Notes: a model not told the origin generated them from the sequence alone. Positions 39,829 through 48,790 are shown, counted from the first letter of the stretch. The stretch is DNA of 64,000 nucleotides from Pseudomonas sp. MYb327 (GCF_040438925.1 NZ_CP159258.1:2246001-2310000), one strand, 5' to 3'. Numbers and translations: made by a program.

Positions 39829-39849
39829 CTGAGGATGGCAGGGATGGCT

Positions 39850-39917
39850 CCATCGCCAGCAGGCTGGCTCCCACATTTGGAATGCACTCCCCTGTGGGAG
39901 CAAGCCTGCCAGCGATT
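39850..39917. repeat. REP doublet
   Basis: CATCGCCAGCAGGCTGGCTC and GTGGGAGCAAGCCTGCCAGC in inverted orientation between lpdV and ilvE; of the GTGGGAGC sub-type. Confidence 0.7.
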
Positions 39918-40061
39918 TCTTGAGAGCAACTCGATTTATCTGCCCGTCATCCGATAGTCCGGGCTGCGAAATCGGCCCGGAATGAAGTATTGTTGTGCCC
40001 ATCCGGAAAAACGTCAGAAGCCTTGAACCGTTTCGGCGGTTGTTAAGTGATAGAGGGTGTC

Positions 40062-41081
40062 ATGGGTAACGAAAGCATCAATTGGGACAAGTTGGGTTTT
40101 GACTACATCAAGACCGACAAGCGCTATCTGTCGTACTGGCGTAATGGCGAGTGGGACAAAGGCACCCTGACCGAAGACAACGTGCTGCACATCAGCGAAG
40201 GTTCGACTGCCCTTCACTATGGCCAGCAATGCTTCGAAGGCCTGAAGGCCTATCGTTGCAAGGACGGCTCGATCAACCTGTTCCGCCCGGACCAGAACGC
40301 CGCGCGCATGCAGCGCAGCTGCGCCCGCCTGCTGATGCCGCATGTGTCCACCGAGCAGTTCATCGAGGCGTGCAAGGAAGTGGTTCGCGCCAACGAGCGT
40401 TTCATCCCGCCTTATGGCACCGGCGGCGCGCTGTACCTGCGACCGTTCGTGATCGGCGTGGGTGACAACATCGGCGTGCGTACCGCCCCCGAATTCATCT
40501 TTTCGGTATTTGCGATCCCGGTCGGCGCCTACTTCAAGGGCGGCCTGACCCCGCATAACTTCCTGATCTCCAGCTACGACCGCGCCGCGCCACAAGGCAC
40601 CGGTGCCGCCAAGGTCGGTGGCAACTACGCCGCCAGCCTGATGCCAGGTTTCCAGGCCAAGAAAGCGCACTTCGCCGACTGCATCTACCTGGATCCTCTG
40701 ACCCACAAGAAGATCGAGGAAGTCGGTTCGGCCAACTTCTTCGGGATCACCCACGACAACAAGTTCGTGACCCCGAACTCGCCGTCGGTACTGCCGGGCA
40801 TCACCCGTCTGTCGCTGATCGAGCTGGCGAAAACCCGTCTGGACCTGGAAGTGATCGAAGGTGACGTGTTCATCGACAAGCTGTCGGACTTCAAAGAAGC
40901 CGGCGCCTGCGGCACTGCTGCGGTGATCACGCCAATCGGCGGCATCAACTACAACGATCACCTGCACGTGTTCCACAGCGAAACCGAAGTCGGCCCGATC
41001 ACCCAGAAGCTCTACAAAGAGCTGACTGGCGTACAAACCGGCGACATCGAAGCGCCAGCAGGCTGGATCGTCAAGGTTTAA
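40062..41081 (+). CDS. ilvE: Branched-chain amino acid aminotransferase
   Basis: A 339-residue class IV PLP enzyme interconverting valine, leucine and isoleucine with their 2-oxo acids. The PLP lysine is Lys184 in AAKVGGNYAASL; the substrate loop YGTGGALYLRP and GACGTAAVITPIGGI fit the type-II, longer bacterial/eukaryotic BCAT subgroup. Start ATG with AGAGGG before it; an in-frame GTG five codons earlier is an alternative. It supplies the substrates of the bkd complex encoded upstream but has its own terminator. Confidence 0.93.
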   Translation: MGNESINWDKLGFDYIKTDKRYLSYWRNGEWDKGTLTEDNVLHISEGSTALHYGQQCFEGLKAYRCKDGSINLFRPDQNAARMQRSCARLLMPHVSTEQFIEACKEVVRANERFIPPYGTGGALYLRPFVIGVGDNIGVRTAPEFIFSVFAIPVGAYFKGGLTPHNFLISSYDRAAPQGTGAAKVGGNYAASLMPGFQAKKAHFADCIYLDPLTHKKIEEVGSANFFGITHDNKFVTPNSPSVLPGITRLSLIELAKTRLDLEVIEGDVFIDKLSDFKEAGACGTAAVITPIGGINYNDHLHVFHSETEVGPITQKLYKELTGVQTGDIEAPAGWIVKV

Positions 41082-41100
41082 CCTGACGTCTCACCCGCTC

Positions 41101-41142
41101 AAAAAATCGCCGCTCTCGTTCTTCGACAGCGGCGTTTTTTTT
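41101..41142 (+). terminator. Rho-independent terminator of ilvE
   Basis: An A-run, the stem ATCGCCGCT / AGCGGCG with a loop CTCGTTCTTCGAC, then eight T. About 20 nt after the ilvE stop; can serve the convergent MEKHLA gene too. Confidence 0.88.
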
Positions 41143-41162
41143 GCCTGGCTTTCATGGTTTGT

Positions 41163-41639
41163 TCAGTAGAGTTGCCCCGCTCGTTCCGGGTCCGGCCAGA
41201 ACAATGCCGCCTGGCCACAGCGCGCGCCCTGCTCGTCGATCAGGGTCCAGACACTGCCTTGGTGGATCATGAAGGCTTTCCCTGCGCGGTCTACCCGATA
41301 GCCGCTGTAGCCATGTGCAATGCCCTTGGCGGTGACCTGTGCCAGCAGGGTCTGGCGCATCTCCCTGTCCAATGGCGATGCGCTGAAACGCGATGGCATG
41401 CCGATGAATTCCGAGCGTGGGTATTTGAAGCTGACGAGCGCCTGCTCGTTGGCATAGTAAAAAAGCGGGTCAGCTTCAGTGCCATGGGCTAGCAGTGCGT
41501 AAGGCGCTTGAGCGTGCAACCAATCCAGCCGCTCCTCGTCGTTCAGGTTCTCCGGCGTGGGTAACGGTGCGCCGGTCCAGTGTCGATAAGCGGCATCCAG
41601 CCGTTGAACCATCTCCCTGAATTCGTTGAATGACGACAT
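41163..41639 (-). CDS. MEKHLA-domain protein
   Basis: A 158-residue protein. It shows the MEKHLA/PAS-like pattern: AYRHWTGAPL, WLHAQAPYALLAHGTEADPLFYYANEQAL, MPSRFSASPLDREMR and the end CGQAALFWPDP. The domain was first described at the C-terminus of plant HD-ZIP III factors and occurs alone in bacteria; its role is not established. Start at MSSFNEF, with GGAAGG before it. Convergent with ilvE and sharing its terminator region. Confidence 0.82.
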   Translation of the reverse strand: MSSFNEFREMVQRLDAAYRHWTGAPLPTPENLNDEERLDWLHAQAPYALLAHGTEADPLFYYANEQALVSFKYPRSEFIGMPSRFSASPLDREMRQTLLAQVTAKGIAHGYSGYRVDRAGKAFMIHQGSVWTLIDEQGARCGQAALFWPDPERAGQLY

Positions 41640-41950
41640 CGATTTTCCTTCCAACTGCTTGATGTGATCGCGGCGACGCTACTGAAAAATCGCGATGAAT
41701 GATAGAACCCGCCGAGTTCGTGAAGTAAGACCAAGGATTCCGATTGCGCTTCAAGCCGCTGTAAACGTTTGAATTTCCCGAGGTAAACATGTCAGTCAAA
41801 AAGACCAGGTCGAGTCATAACGACCACATTCCCATCGAGTCAAAATAACCGCAATGGGCTGCAAGTGCCGGTGTTATCAGCCTCCAGGCGTTGGCCCGAT
41901 TTTTGGTAATTACCCTGCGAAGGCTTATTTACCAAAAGAGGAATCAATGT
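41640..41950. promoter_or_regulatory. 311-bp divergent intergenic region
   Basis: Lies between the leftward MEKHLA gene and rightward SDR gene. It holds the dyad described at 41901-41937 and a possible 19-codon peptide frame at 41789-41848 (ATG with GAGG 6 nt before it). I see nothing else in it. Confidence 0.4.
41901..41937. promoter_or_regulatory. Candidate operator of the SDR gene
   Basis: TTTTGGTAA at the left and TTACCAAAA at the right form a perfect inverted repeat 19 bp apart, and the left part also contains the palindrome GGTAATTACC. It ends 14 bp before the SDR start codon, a position suited to repression. Confidence 0.45.
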
Positions 41951-42694
41951 ATGAACAATGCTTTTGAAGATCGCTTGGCCGTCGTCACCGGCGCCAGTTC
42001 CGGAATCGGCCTGGCCGTCACCGAGCGGTTGCTCGCCCAAGGCGCCCGGGTGCTGGCCATGTCGCGTCAAATCGGCGCCTTGGGTGAACTGGCTGAACGC
42101 TTTACCACACAGCTGACCTGGGTGGCCGGTGATGTCACCCAAGCAGACGACCTGGCGCGGCTGGCTAAACAGGCTTCGACCATGGGCCCGGTCAGTTACC
42201 TGGTGCCTAACGCCGGTATTGCGGAACTGGCTGATGGCCTCGATCTCGCGGCGTTCGACCGGCAATGGGCAGTCAACGGTGCCGGTGCGCTGAACACCCT
42301 GGCCTGCCTCCGCGGGCATTTGGCGGCGTCTGCCTCGGTGGTATTTACTGGCACCTTCCTCGCGCAGGTGACTTTTCCGGGTCTGGCCGCCTACATTGCG
42401 TCCAAGTCCGCCTTGATCACCCACGCCCGCACCCTGGCGGTAGAACTGGCCCCGCACGGCATTCGCATCAATACCGTCTCCCCGGGGCCAACCGCTACAC
42501 CTATCTGGTCGACCCTGGGCTTGAAAGATGAGGAATTGAGTGCTGTCGCCAGCACCGTCAATCATCGCTTGCTCGACGGTCAATTCCTGGAGCCAGGTGC
42601 GGTCGCCGACGTGATCCTGTTCCAACTCGGCAACGGCGCGCGTAATGTCTTCGGGCAAGATTGGGTGGTCGATAGCGGGTACACAATCCGCTGA
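41951..42694 (+). CDS. Short-chain dehydrogenase/reductase
   Basis: A 247-residue classical SDR. Cofactor loop TGASSGIGLA (about 13-22), catalytic-site Tyr and Lys in YIASKSALI, then the family-typical RINTVSPGPTATP and the end DWVVDSGYTI. In place of the usual NNAG it has PNAG, and the active-site serine is replaced by Thr (VFTGTF), which is less common. Start at MNNAFEDR with AGAGGA before. Substrate unknown; stands alone with its own dyad operator. Confidence 0.85.
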   Translation: MNNAFEDRLAVVTGASSGIGLAVTERLLAQGARVLAMSRQIGALGELAERFTTQLTWVAGDVTQADDLARLAKQASTMGPVSYLVPNAGIAELADGLDLAAFDRQWAVNGAGALNTLACLRGHLAASASVVFTGTFLAQVTFPGLAAYIASKSALITHARTLAVELAPHGIRINTVSPGPTATPIWSTLGLKDEELSAVASTVNHRLLDGQFLEPGAVADVILFQLGNGARNVFGQDWVVDSGYTIR

Positions 42695-42711
42695 AACTCA
42701 AGATCAAAAGA

Positions 42712-42738
42712 TCGCAGGCTTCGCCAGCTCCTACAGGG
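42712..42738. repeat. Single REP fragment
   Basis: ATCGCAGGCTTCGCCAGCTC followed by CTACAGGG: one arm of the REP family, without its partner. It marks the left edge of the truncated bacteriocin gene. Confidence 0.5.
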
Positions 42739-42807
42739 ATCGAGTGTTTTGACTCCGCCCTCCGGTGACGGACACCACCGTACTCGCCGGGAAATGAGAC
42801 CAAGTGA

Positions 42808-43272
42808 GCTGACTTAGTAACCGCCGGCGTTGCTACCGGTGGATTGTTAGGGCTAGTTGCGATGCTGGCACCTTCTAGTCTGGGTGTCAGCGCCTTATAT
42901 ACTGAGGAGCAACTCAGATCACTAAATCGGGCACGCACACGTGTTCGATTGCGTGTTGAGCAACAAGCTGATGGGACATTAAAAGGCTATGGATACAACA
43001 CCCAAACTAGACGTGATTGGGAGTTCATTCCTGTCGTTACGTTTAAACCCCAAGGCTCGCAGCAAGTTGCTGATTTTGGCGATGGCGTCACGCTGATTTG
43101 GACCCCTCCCATTGAGCCTTCAGGGCGATCAGGAATTCCTCCGCTGGAAAAAGGTGACGTGTACCACGGCCATGTCAGGTCTTGGGATAAACTCCATCAG
43201 GATATGAAAAACGCGCTTATCAAGGCGCAAAAAGTCGATAACAAAGGCAATATTTCGGGAGTTGAAAAGTGA
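42808..43272 (+). pseudogene. Truncated S-type pyocin/colicin-like bacteriocin gene
   Basis: An open frame of 154 codons with no start signal at its left edge; it opens just after a stop at 42805. The translation (GGLLGLVAMLAPSSLGVSAL, then YTEEQLRSL, RARTRVRLRVEQQADGTLKG, YGYNTQ, RRDWEFIPVV, FGDGVTLIWTPPIEPSG, GIPPLE) matches the central S-pyocin region as I remember it. In full-length proteins this region is preceded by a receptor-binding part and followed by translocation and toxin domains; here the receptor part is gone, and after GIPPLE the frame jumps to an unfamiliar 36-residue tail (YHGHVRSWDKLHQDMKNALI). It looks like a decayed remnant whose tail may be the last part of the toxin domain. 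Confidence 0.65.
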
Positions 43273-43604
43273 GCCTGTATTATCAAGACCCGTCGATGAG
43301 CCACGATCAAGCAATCCGTTTTCTTGCTAGTCACCAGGAAACCAACATTGTGGGCGCGCTGGTCTCTATCGGCCTTAACGAGGAAGACCTTGGATGGGCT
43401 CAATCCACCTGCCTGGAACATCTTGAGCACAATTCGGAATCCGTGAAAGCCGCCGCCGTAACAGCGATAGGTCATCTAGCCCGCAGACATGGCAAGTTGG
43501 ATATGGAAATCATTTTATCGGCGCTGGATAAGGTGAAAAGAACGTCTCCTAGCCTAGCGGCGATTGTGGCGGACACCCTTGATGATATTGGGCTTTTTAT
43601 CTGA
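43269..43604 (+). CDS. Putative bacteriocin immunity protein, HEAT-like
   Basis: A 111-residue all-helical protein. Start is GTG overlapping the toxin-remnant stop by 4 nt (GTGA), with GGGAG 8 nt before, the usual coupling of toxin and immunity genes. The sequence has helix pairs like HEAT repeats (ALVSIGLNEEDLGWAQSTCLEHL, then AAAVTAIGHLARRHG, then SLAAIVADTLDDIG). I recognise no named family. It is intact although the toxin gene is truncated, which would be expected of an orphan immunity gene kept for protection. Confidence 0.6.
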   Translation: MSLYYQDPSMSHDQAIRFLASHQETNIVGALVSIGLNEEDLGWAQSTCLEHLEHNSESVKAAAVTAIGHLARRHGKLDMEIILSALDKVKRTSPSLAAIVADTLDDIGLFI

Positions 43605-43661
43605 TCTTGAAGCTCCTGACAGGCGCCTCCATTGATCACGTCCGATCCTATAAATATAAGA

Positions 43662-43696
43662 AAACCTGCTATCTCTTTCGCAAAGATGGCAGGTTT
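43662..43696. terminator. Bidirectional terminator-like hairpin
   Basis: AAACCTGCTATCT and AGATGGCAGGTTT pair (one G-U) around a 9-nt loop, between the convergent immunity and FKBP genes; short T- and A-rich flanks on both sides. Confidence 0.65.
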
Positions 43697-43719
43697 CATT
43701 GTTTCAACGCATACCCCAA

Positions 43720-44064
43720 TCAATCATCCCGCGTCAGCACTTCCAGCAATTCGATCTCGAAAATCAAATTCGAATTTGGCGCGATCTTGCCCATTGTGCG
43801 CTCGCCATAGGCCAGGTGGGCCGGCACCAGCAGCTTGCGCTTGCCCCCGACCTGCATGCCGATGATTCCCTGATCCCAACCCTTTATCACGCGACCGGTG
43901 CCGATCACGCACTGGAAAGGTTTCCCTCGGCTGTAGGAAGAGTCGAATTCAGTGCCGTCTTCAAGCCAGCCGCGGTATTGAGTGGTGATCAGCGCGCCTT
44001 TGATGGCGGCTTTACCGTCGCCGGGCGCAAGGTCGATGATTTGCAGTTCGTCGTTCATGTTCAT
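43720..44064 (-). CDS. FKBP-type peptidyl-prolyl cis-trans isomerase
   Basis: A 114-residue single-domain FKBP that speeds proline isomerisation during folding. The domain reads GALITTQYRGWLEDGTEFDSSYSRGKPFQCVIGTGRVIKGWDQGI, then LLVPAHLAYGER, then LIFEIELLEVL, with the aromatic pocket residues in place. No signal peptide, so cytoplasmic. Two closely spaced ATGs (MNMNDEL) are both possible starts. Stands alone. Confidence 0.92.
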   Translation of the reverse strand: MNMNDELQIIDLAPGDGKAAIKGALITTQYRGWLEDGTEFDSSYSRGKPFQCVIGTGRVIKGWDQGIIGMQVGGKRKLLVPAHLAYGERTMGKIAPNSNLIFEIELLEVLTRDD

Positions 44065-44202
44065 ACTCGTTTACGTTCGCCCGATTGTTTAGAGCGCGGG
44101 CGAAGGTTTTCGCAGAAACCGGTGCGGATGGCAATTGGTGGAACCGAAACATGATCCGCTGCTCACAATAAGTATCAACCTCTATTCAGAAGGGATGCTC
44201 TG

Positions 44203-45267
44203 ATGACTGACTCTCCGGCGCTGCGCAGTTTTATCCCGCCTTACATTCTCAACCGTATCGTGGCGCATGGTTCCGAGCACCAGCGTTCCAGTGCGATGTC
44301 CACGCTGACTCATGTTCGAACCTTGCGGCACCAGCCAGGGGCACCATCGCGCCCTCCTGCTGCGGCGATACTCCTGCAAAGCGAGAAACCAGGGACGGTA
44401 CAGCGCAGCATTTATGATGCGTTGGGGAAAATGCTCCTGCCCGGCATGCCGGTGCGTCTTGAGGGACAACCGGCGAGCGGCGATCCGGCGGTCGATGAAG
44501 CCTACGATGCGCTGGGTGCCAGCTACGATTTCTTCTGGAAGGTGCTTGGCCGCGACTCGATCGACAACAAGGGTTTTGCCCTGGTTGGGAGCGTGCATTA
44601 CGGCCAGCACTATGAAAATGCATTTTGGAATGGCTCGCAGATGGTCTTCGGAGACGGCGATGGTGAAATCTTCGAGCGTTTCACCCGCTCGCTGGATGTG
44701 GTCGGCCACGAATTGACCCATGGCGTGATCGAAAGCGAAGCCGGTCTCGTGTATGCCGACCAGTCCGGTGCGCTGAATGAATCGCTGTCGGACGTGTTTG
44801 GCGTGATGATCAAGCAGCATGTCCTGGGCCATACCGCCGACGAGGCGGACTGGCTGATCGGTGCAGACTTGCTGACACCGCGAATCAAAGGCATCGGCCT
44901 GCGCTCGATGGCCCATCCGGGCACGGCTTATGACGACCCGCTGCTTGGCAAGGACCCGCAACCGGATCACATGCGCAAATTCGTCATCACGCAAGAGGAC
45001 AATGGCGGCGTGCACATCAACTCGGGCATTCCCAATCGGGCGTTCTATCTCGTGGCCAAGGCGCTGGGCGGTTTTGCCTGGGAGAAAGCCGGGCGCATCT
45101 GGTACGACGCTTTGTGCGACCAGCGCTTGAACCGCGAAGCGTCCTTCATCGCCTTCGCGCATTTGACGATTGAGTATGCCGGTAAGCGCTTCAGTGCCCA
45201 TGAGGCATCTGCCGTGCGCAAGGGTTGGGCTGACGTGGGTGTGAATCTGACTGGGGAGGCGACATGA
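44203..45267 (+). CDS. Protealysin-like M4 metallopeptidase
   Basis: A 354-residue thermolysin-family protease. Zinc site His169-Glu170-x-x-His173 (VGHELTHG) with Glu193 in GALNESLSD; catalytic His near GGVHINSGIPNRAFY. It has no signal peptide and only a short N-terminal propeptide of about 50 residues carrying PPYIL, the inhibitory motif of protealysin-type precursors. This differs from long-propeptide secreted M4 enzymes such as elastase. The gene overlaps the next one by ATGA; that gene encodes the emfourin-like inhibitor. Confidence 0.9.
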   Translation: MTDSPALRSFIPPYILNRIVAHGSEHQRSSAMSTLTHVRTLRHQPGAPSRPPAAAILLQSEKPGTVQRSIYDALGKMLLPGMPVRLEGQPASGDPAVDEAYDALGASYDFFWKVLGRDSIDNKGFALVGSVHYGQHYENAFWNGSQMVFGDGDGEIFERFTRSLDVVGHELTHGVIESEAGLVYADQSGALNESLSDVFGVMIKQHVLGHTADEADWLIGADLLTPRIKGIGLRSMAHPGTAYDDPLLGKDPQPDHMRKFVITQEDNGGVHINSGIPNRAFYLVAKALGGFAWEKAGRIWYDALCDQRLNREASFIAFAHLTIEYAGKRFSAHEASAVRKGWADVGVNLTGEAT

Positions 45268-45587
45268 AAACCCTGCCAACGCTAGACGACCAAGCCGTCG
45301 TTCGCCTTTCGCGTCAGGGCGGAGTGGCGATGATTCAGGCCCTGACCCGCCCACGGGAAATCGAGTTCGCGCAATGTAATCTCGATCAACGAACGCGTAT
45401 CTGCTCATTGCTCGAAGGTTGTTTGCCGCTCACCAGCCCATCCTCCGGCCGTGGCGATCAGCGCTTTTATCAGATTGAACTGCGCTATCGCACCGGTGAG
45501 CAAGATGACCGGATGGTGTTGAAGGTGCCGGAAGATCAGGCGCCGGGCGAGTTGGTACGGCTCTGGGATAAGGGAGAACTGCTTTAA
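45264..45587 (+). CDS. Emfourin-like protealysin inhibitor
   Basis: A 107-residue protein encoded 4 nt overlapping the protease gene. It has the central VVRLSRQGGVAMIQALTRPR and the end RYRTGEQDDRMVLKVPEDQAPG... that I associate with emfourin, the inhibitor known from the Serratia protealysin operon. It should keep the protease inactive in the cytoplasm. The assignment rests on context and remembered family features. Confidence 0.78.
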   Translation: MKTLPTLDDQAVVRLSRQGGVAMIQALTRPREIEFAQCNLDQRTRICSLLEGCLPLTSPSSGRGDQRFYQIELRYRTGEQDDRMVLKVPEDQAPGELVRLWDKGELL

Positions 45588-45750
45588 CGCAGCCGTCGGG
45601 TGCACGTCTCAACGCGATTGATCCGCCTGGCACATCAATGCATGCCAAAAACGCACTTATCATATCAATCCCCCTGCTCCACTATCCGCCTCAATAAGAA
45701 CCGTGCGCCGCGTCCAGGCGGCACACGTCATAAAGCGGTGGAGTACTTCT

Positions 45751-47043
45751 ATGACAGCCTCAATTCCGCGCGGACGCTCCCGTGCCAGTGCGATCTTCCG
45801 AGTCACCTCGGGCAATTTTCTCGAACAGTTCGACTTCTTTCTTTTCGGCTTTTACGCCACCCAGATTGCTGCCGTGTTCTTCCCGGCCAGCAGCGAGTTC
45901 GCCTCGTTGATGATGACCTTTGCCGTTTTCGGCGCAGGCTTTTTGATGCGACCACTGGGCGCGGTGGTACTAGGGGCGTACATCGATGATGTGGGTCGAC
46001 GCAAAGGGTTGATCGTCACCTTGTCGATCATGGCCAGCGGCACGATTTTGATTGTGTTGGTGCCCGGCTACGAAACCATCGGTTTGTTTGCTCCCGCCCT
46101 TGTCCTGGTCGGACGGTTGCTGCAAGGCTTCTCCGCCGGTGCGGAACTGGGTGGAGTCTCGGTTTATCTGGCGGAAATCGCCACACCAGGCAATAAAGGC
46201 TTTTTCACCAGTTGGCAATCGGCCAGTCAGCAAGTGGCGATCGTCGTCGCTGCAGCGCTGGGTTACGGCTTGAACCAATGGATGGCGCCAGCAATGATTG
46301 CCGATTGGGGCTGGCGGATTCCGTTTTTCGTCGGTTGCCTGATCGTGCCGTTCATCTTCATTCTGCGGCGAAATCTCGAAGAAACCGAAGAATTTACTGC
46401 CCGCAAACACCGTCCGAGCATGGGCGATGTATTCCGCACTTTGGCGCAGAACTGGGTGATTGTGTTCGCCGGCATGATGATGGTCGCCCTGACCACCACG
46501 GCTTTTTACCTGATCACCGTGTACGCGCCGACCTTTGGTAAAACCGTGCTGCATTTGAGTACGTCCGATGCGCTGCTGGTGACTCTGCTGGTGGGCGTCT
46601 CGAACTTCTTCTGGTTGCCCATTGGCGGCGCGTTGTCCGACCGCATCGGCCGACGCCCGGTGTTGATCGCCATGGCCCTGCTGGCGCTGGCCACGACCTA
46701 TCCGGTTCTGTCCTATCTGGTGCAGGCCCCGAGTTTCCTCAACATGTTGCTCGTGCTGCTTTGGCTGTCCTTCATCTATGGCTTGTACAACGGCGCGATG
46801 ATTGCGGCGCTGACCGAAATCATGCCGGTGGAAGTAAGGGTGGCGGGGTTCTCCCTGGCCTATAGCCTGGCCACCGCGGTGTTCGGTGGATTCACCCCGG
46901 CGATGTCGACGTTCCTGATCCAATACACCGGCGACAAGGCTGCGCCTGGCTACTGGATGAGTTTTGCCGCGCTCTGTGCGCTGTGCGCGACCTTGTATTT
47001 GTATCGTCGTGCCAGCGGCCGCCTGCAACCTGTTCTGTCCTGA
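45751..47043 (+). CDS. MFS transporter, citrate/tricarballylate-type MHS family
   Basis: A 430-residue transporter with twelve helices. It opens with [22 protein letters not shown], the metabolite:H+ symporter pattern of the CitA/TctC-type carriers, and carries loops VGRRKG and [11 protein letters not shown]. Start at MTASIPRG with GGTGGAG 7 nt before. A periplasmic binding-protein gene follows 23 nt later, probably in the same transcript. The substrate is likely a di- or tricarboxylate but is not shown. Confidence 0.83.
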   Translation: MTASIPRGRSRASAIFRVTSGNFLEQFDFFLFGFYATQIAAVFFPASSEFASLMMTFAVFGAGFLMRPLGAVVLGAYIDDVGRRKGLIVTLSIMASGTILIVLVPGYETIGLFAPALVLVGRLLQGFSAGAELGGVSVYLAEIATPGNKGFFTSWQSASQQVAIVVAAALGYGLNQWMAPAMIADWGWRIPFFVGCLIVPFIFILRRNLEETEEFTARKHRPSMGDVFRTLAQNWVIVFAGMMMVALTTTAFYLITVYAPTFGKTVLHLSTSDALLVTLLVGVSNFFWLPIGGALSDRIGRRPVLIAMALLALATTYPVLSYLVQAPSFLNMLLVLLWLSFIYGLYNGAMIAALTEIMPVEVRVAGFSLAYSLATAVFGGFTPAMSTFLIQYTGDKAAPGYWMSFAALCALCATLYLYRRASGRLQPVLS

Positions 47044-47066
47044 ACCCGCCCTTTTCGAGAACACCC

Positions 47067-47843
47067 ATGAAAAAACTATTCAACGTTGCGGCGCTGAGCC
47101 TGCTCTTCAGCCTGAGTCTGATTCCTGCCGTTCAGGCCGAAGAGATCCGTGTGATGACCTCCGGCGGTTTTACCGCCGCGTATAAGATCCTCGGCCCGAA
47201 ATTCGCTGCGTCTACCGGCAACACCCTCGATACCGCCCTCGGTCCATCGATGGGCAAAGCTGCGGAAGCCATCCCCAATCGCCTGGCCCGTGGTGAACAG
47301 GCCGACGTGGTGATCATGGTTGGTTACGCCCTGGACGATCTGATCAAGCAAGGCAAAGTCGACCCGACCTCACGGGTCGAGCTGGCGGATTCGCGTATCG
47401 GCCTGGTGGTTCGTGCAGGTGCGCCGAAGCCCGACATCAGTTCCATCGACAGTCTTAAAAAGACCTTGCTTGACGCTAAATCCGTGGCTTATTCCGATAG
47501 CGCCAGCGGTGTTTACATCGAGCAACAGCTGTTCAAGCGCCTGGGTATCGAAGACCAACTCAAGCCAAAATCAACCATGGTTCCGAAAATCCCCGTGGGT
47601 TCTGTGGTTGCCACCGGCGATTATCAGTTGGGCTTCCAGCAGGTCAGCGAATTGCTGCCGGTGCCGGGGGTGAGCTTCGTGGCGAAAATTCCGGAACAGG
47701 TGCAGTCGGTGACCCGTTTCGCTGCCGGCATTCCGGTGGGAGCGCAACACCCTGTCGAAGCCAAGGCGCTGCTGGACTATATGGCATCAGCACAGGCGCA
47801 GCCGGATGTGAAAGCCACCGGGCTGGATTCGGTCAGTCGCTGA
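47067..47843 (+). CDS. Periplasmic solute-binding protein, ModA-like
   Basis: A 258-residue protein with a signal peptide (cleavage near PAVQAEE) and the type-II binding-protein fold: VMTSGGFTAAYKILGPKF and LDTALGPSMGKAAEAIPNRL resemble ModA-like molybdate/tungstate or organic-anion binders. There are no ABC permease or ATPase genes beside it, so it could be an orphan receptor that supports the adjacent MFS carrier or signals. Its last 11 nt overlap the convergent lysR-type gene. Confidence 0.72.
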   Translation: MKKLFNVAALSLLFSLSLIPAVQAEEIRVMTSGGFTAAYKILGPKFAASTGNTLDTALGPSMGKAAEAIPNRLARGEQADVVIMVGYALDDLIKQGKVDPTSRVELADSRIGLVVRAGAPKPDISSIDSLKKTLLDAKSVAYSDSASGVYIEQQLFKRLGIEDQLKPKSTMVPKIPVGSVVATGDYQLGFQQVSELLPVPGVSFVAKIPEQVQSVTRFAAGIPVGAQHPVEAKALLDYMASAQAQPDVKATGLDSVSR

Positions 47844-48747
47844 CAGCTGGCTGCTGAACTTTCATTTCCACCACCAGGCGTTCCAGTTCCAATGCCGCCG
47901 GGGTCAGGGTTCGGCCCCGGCGCTTGATCAAACCGACGCTACGCATCACCTGTGGGTTGGTCAGCGGAACCCTCGTCAGTATCGGATGATCCGCTGCCGG
48001 CATCGCCATCAACGGCACTGCCGCCACACCCAACCCCGCCTCCACCAGACCGATCATCGTCGTCACATGCCGGGTTTCGCAAATGCTCACCCGCTGCGGC
48101 ACCACGCGGGTCAATGCCTGATCCAGGAGGAAGCGGTTACCCGAAGTCTTATCCAGCGAAATGTAATCCTGCTGATAAAACTCTTCCCACGTCACGCTAG
48201 TGCGCTCCGCCAACGGATGATCACGTCGGCAAGCCACCACATAGCTCTCCTGCACCAGTGGCTCGAAATCCACTTCGGCCTCCAGCGTACCCATGAAACT
48301 CAGGCCGAAATCCGCTTCGCCATTGACCACTGCACTCAGCACTTCATGGGCGCTGGAATCCAATACCTTGACCTTGATCCGCGGAAATTGCCGGTGGTAG
48401 TGAGCAATCACCCGGGGCATGAAGTAGTACGCCGCCGACGGCACACAAGCGACAGTGACGTGACCAAGGCGAGTCGAGGCGACTTCGCTGATGCCCAGCA
48501 ACGCGACATCCAGATCGTCCAGCAGGCGCTCCACACTGGGCATGAAACCGCGCCCGGCCTGGGTAAGGCTGACTTTTCGGGTGGTGCGCTCGAACAACTT
48601 CACGCCGAGGGCATCTTCCAGTTTTTCAATGCGCCGGCTCAGGGCGGGCTGGGAGATTCGCACCGTGTCGGCAGCTTTACGAAAGCTGCCCTGCTCGACC
48701 ACGGCACGAAAGGCTTGCAGGTCGTTGAGGTCGAAATTGATGGCCAT
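47833..48747 (-). CDS. LysR-family transcriptional regulator
   Basis: A 304-residue LTTR. Winged HTH at about 5-65 (DLNDLQAFRAVVEQGSFRKAADTVRISQPALSRRIEKLE), then a periplasmic-binding-like effector domain. Convergent and overlapping with the binding-protein gene, divergent from the Kef-type antiporter gene. It may regulate the transporter/binding protein pair to its left or the antiporter. Confidence 0.9.
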   Translation of the reverse strand: MAINFDLNDLQAFRAVVEQGSFRKAADTVRISQPALSRRIEKLEDALGVKLFERTTRKVSLTQAGRGFMPSVERLLDDLDVALLGISEVASTRLGHVTVACVPSAAYYFMPRVIAHYHRQFPRIKVKVLDSSAHEVLSAVVNGEADFGLSFMGTLEAEVDFEPLVQESYVVACRRDHPLAERTSVTWEEFYQQDYISLDKTSGNRFLLDQALTRVVPQRVSICETRHVTTMIGLVEAGLGVAAVPLMAMPAADHPILTRVPLTNPQVMRSVGLIKRRGRTLTPAALELERLVVEMKVQQPAVSD

Positions 48748-48790
48748 GGGATGCTCGAAGATGGACCGGATTGATCCGTTTATTCTATGA

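Noticed and set aside
40014..41036. A 340-codon minus-strand frame over ilvE
   Set aside because: Antisense of ilvE, whose motifs and length are complete.
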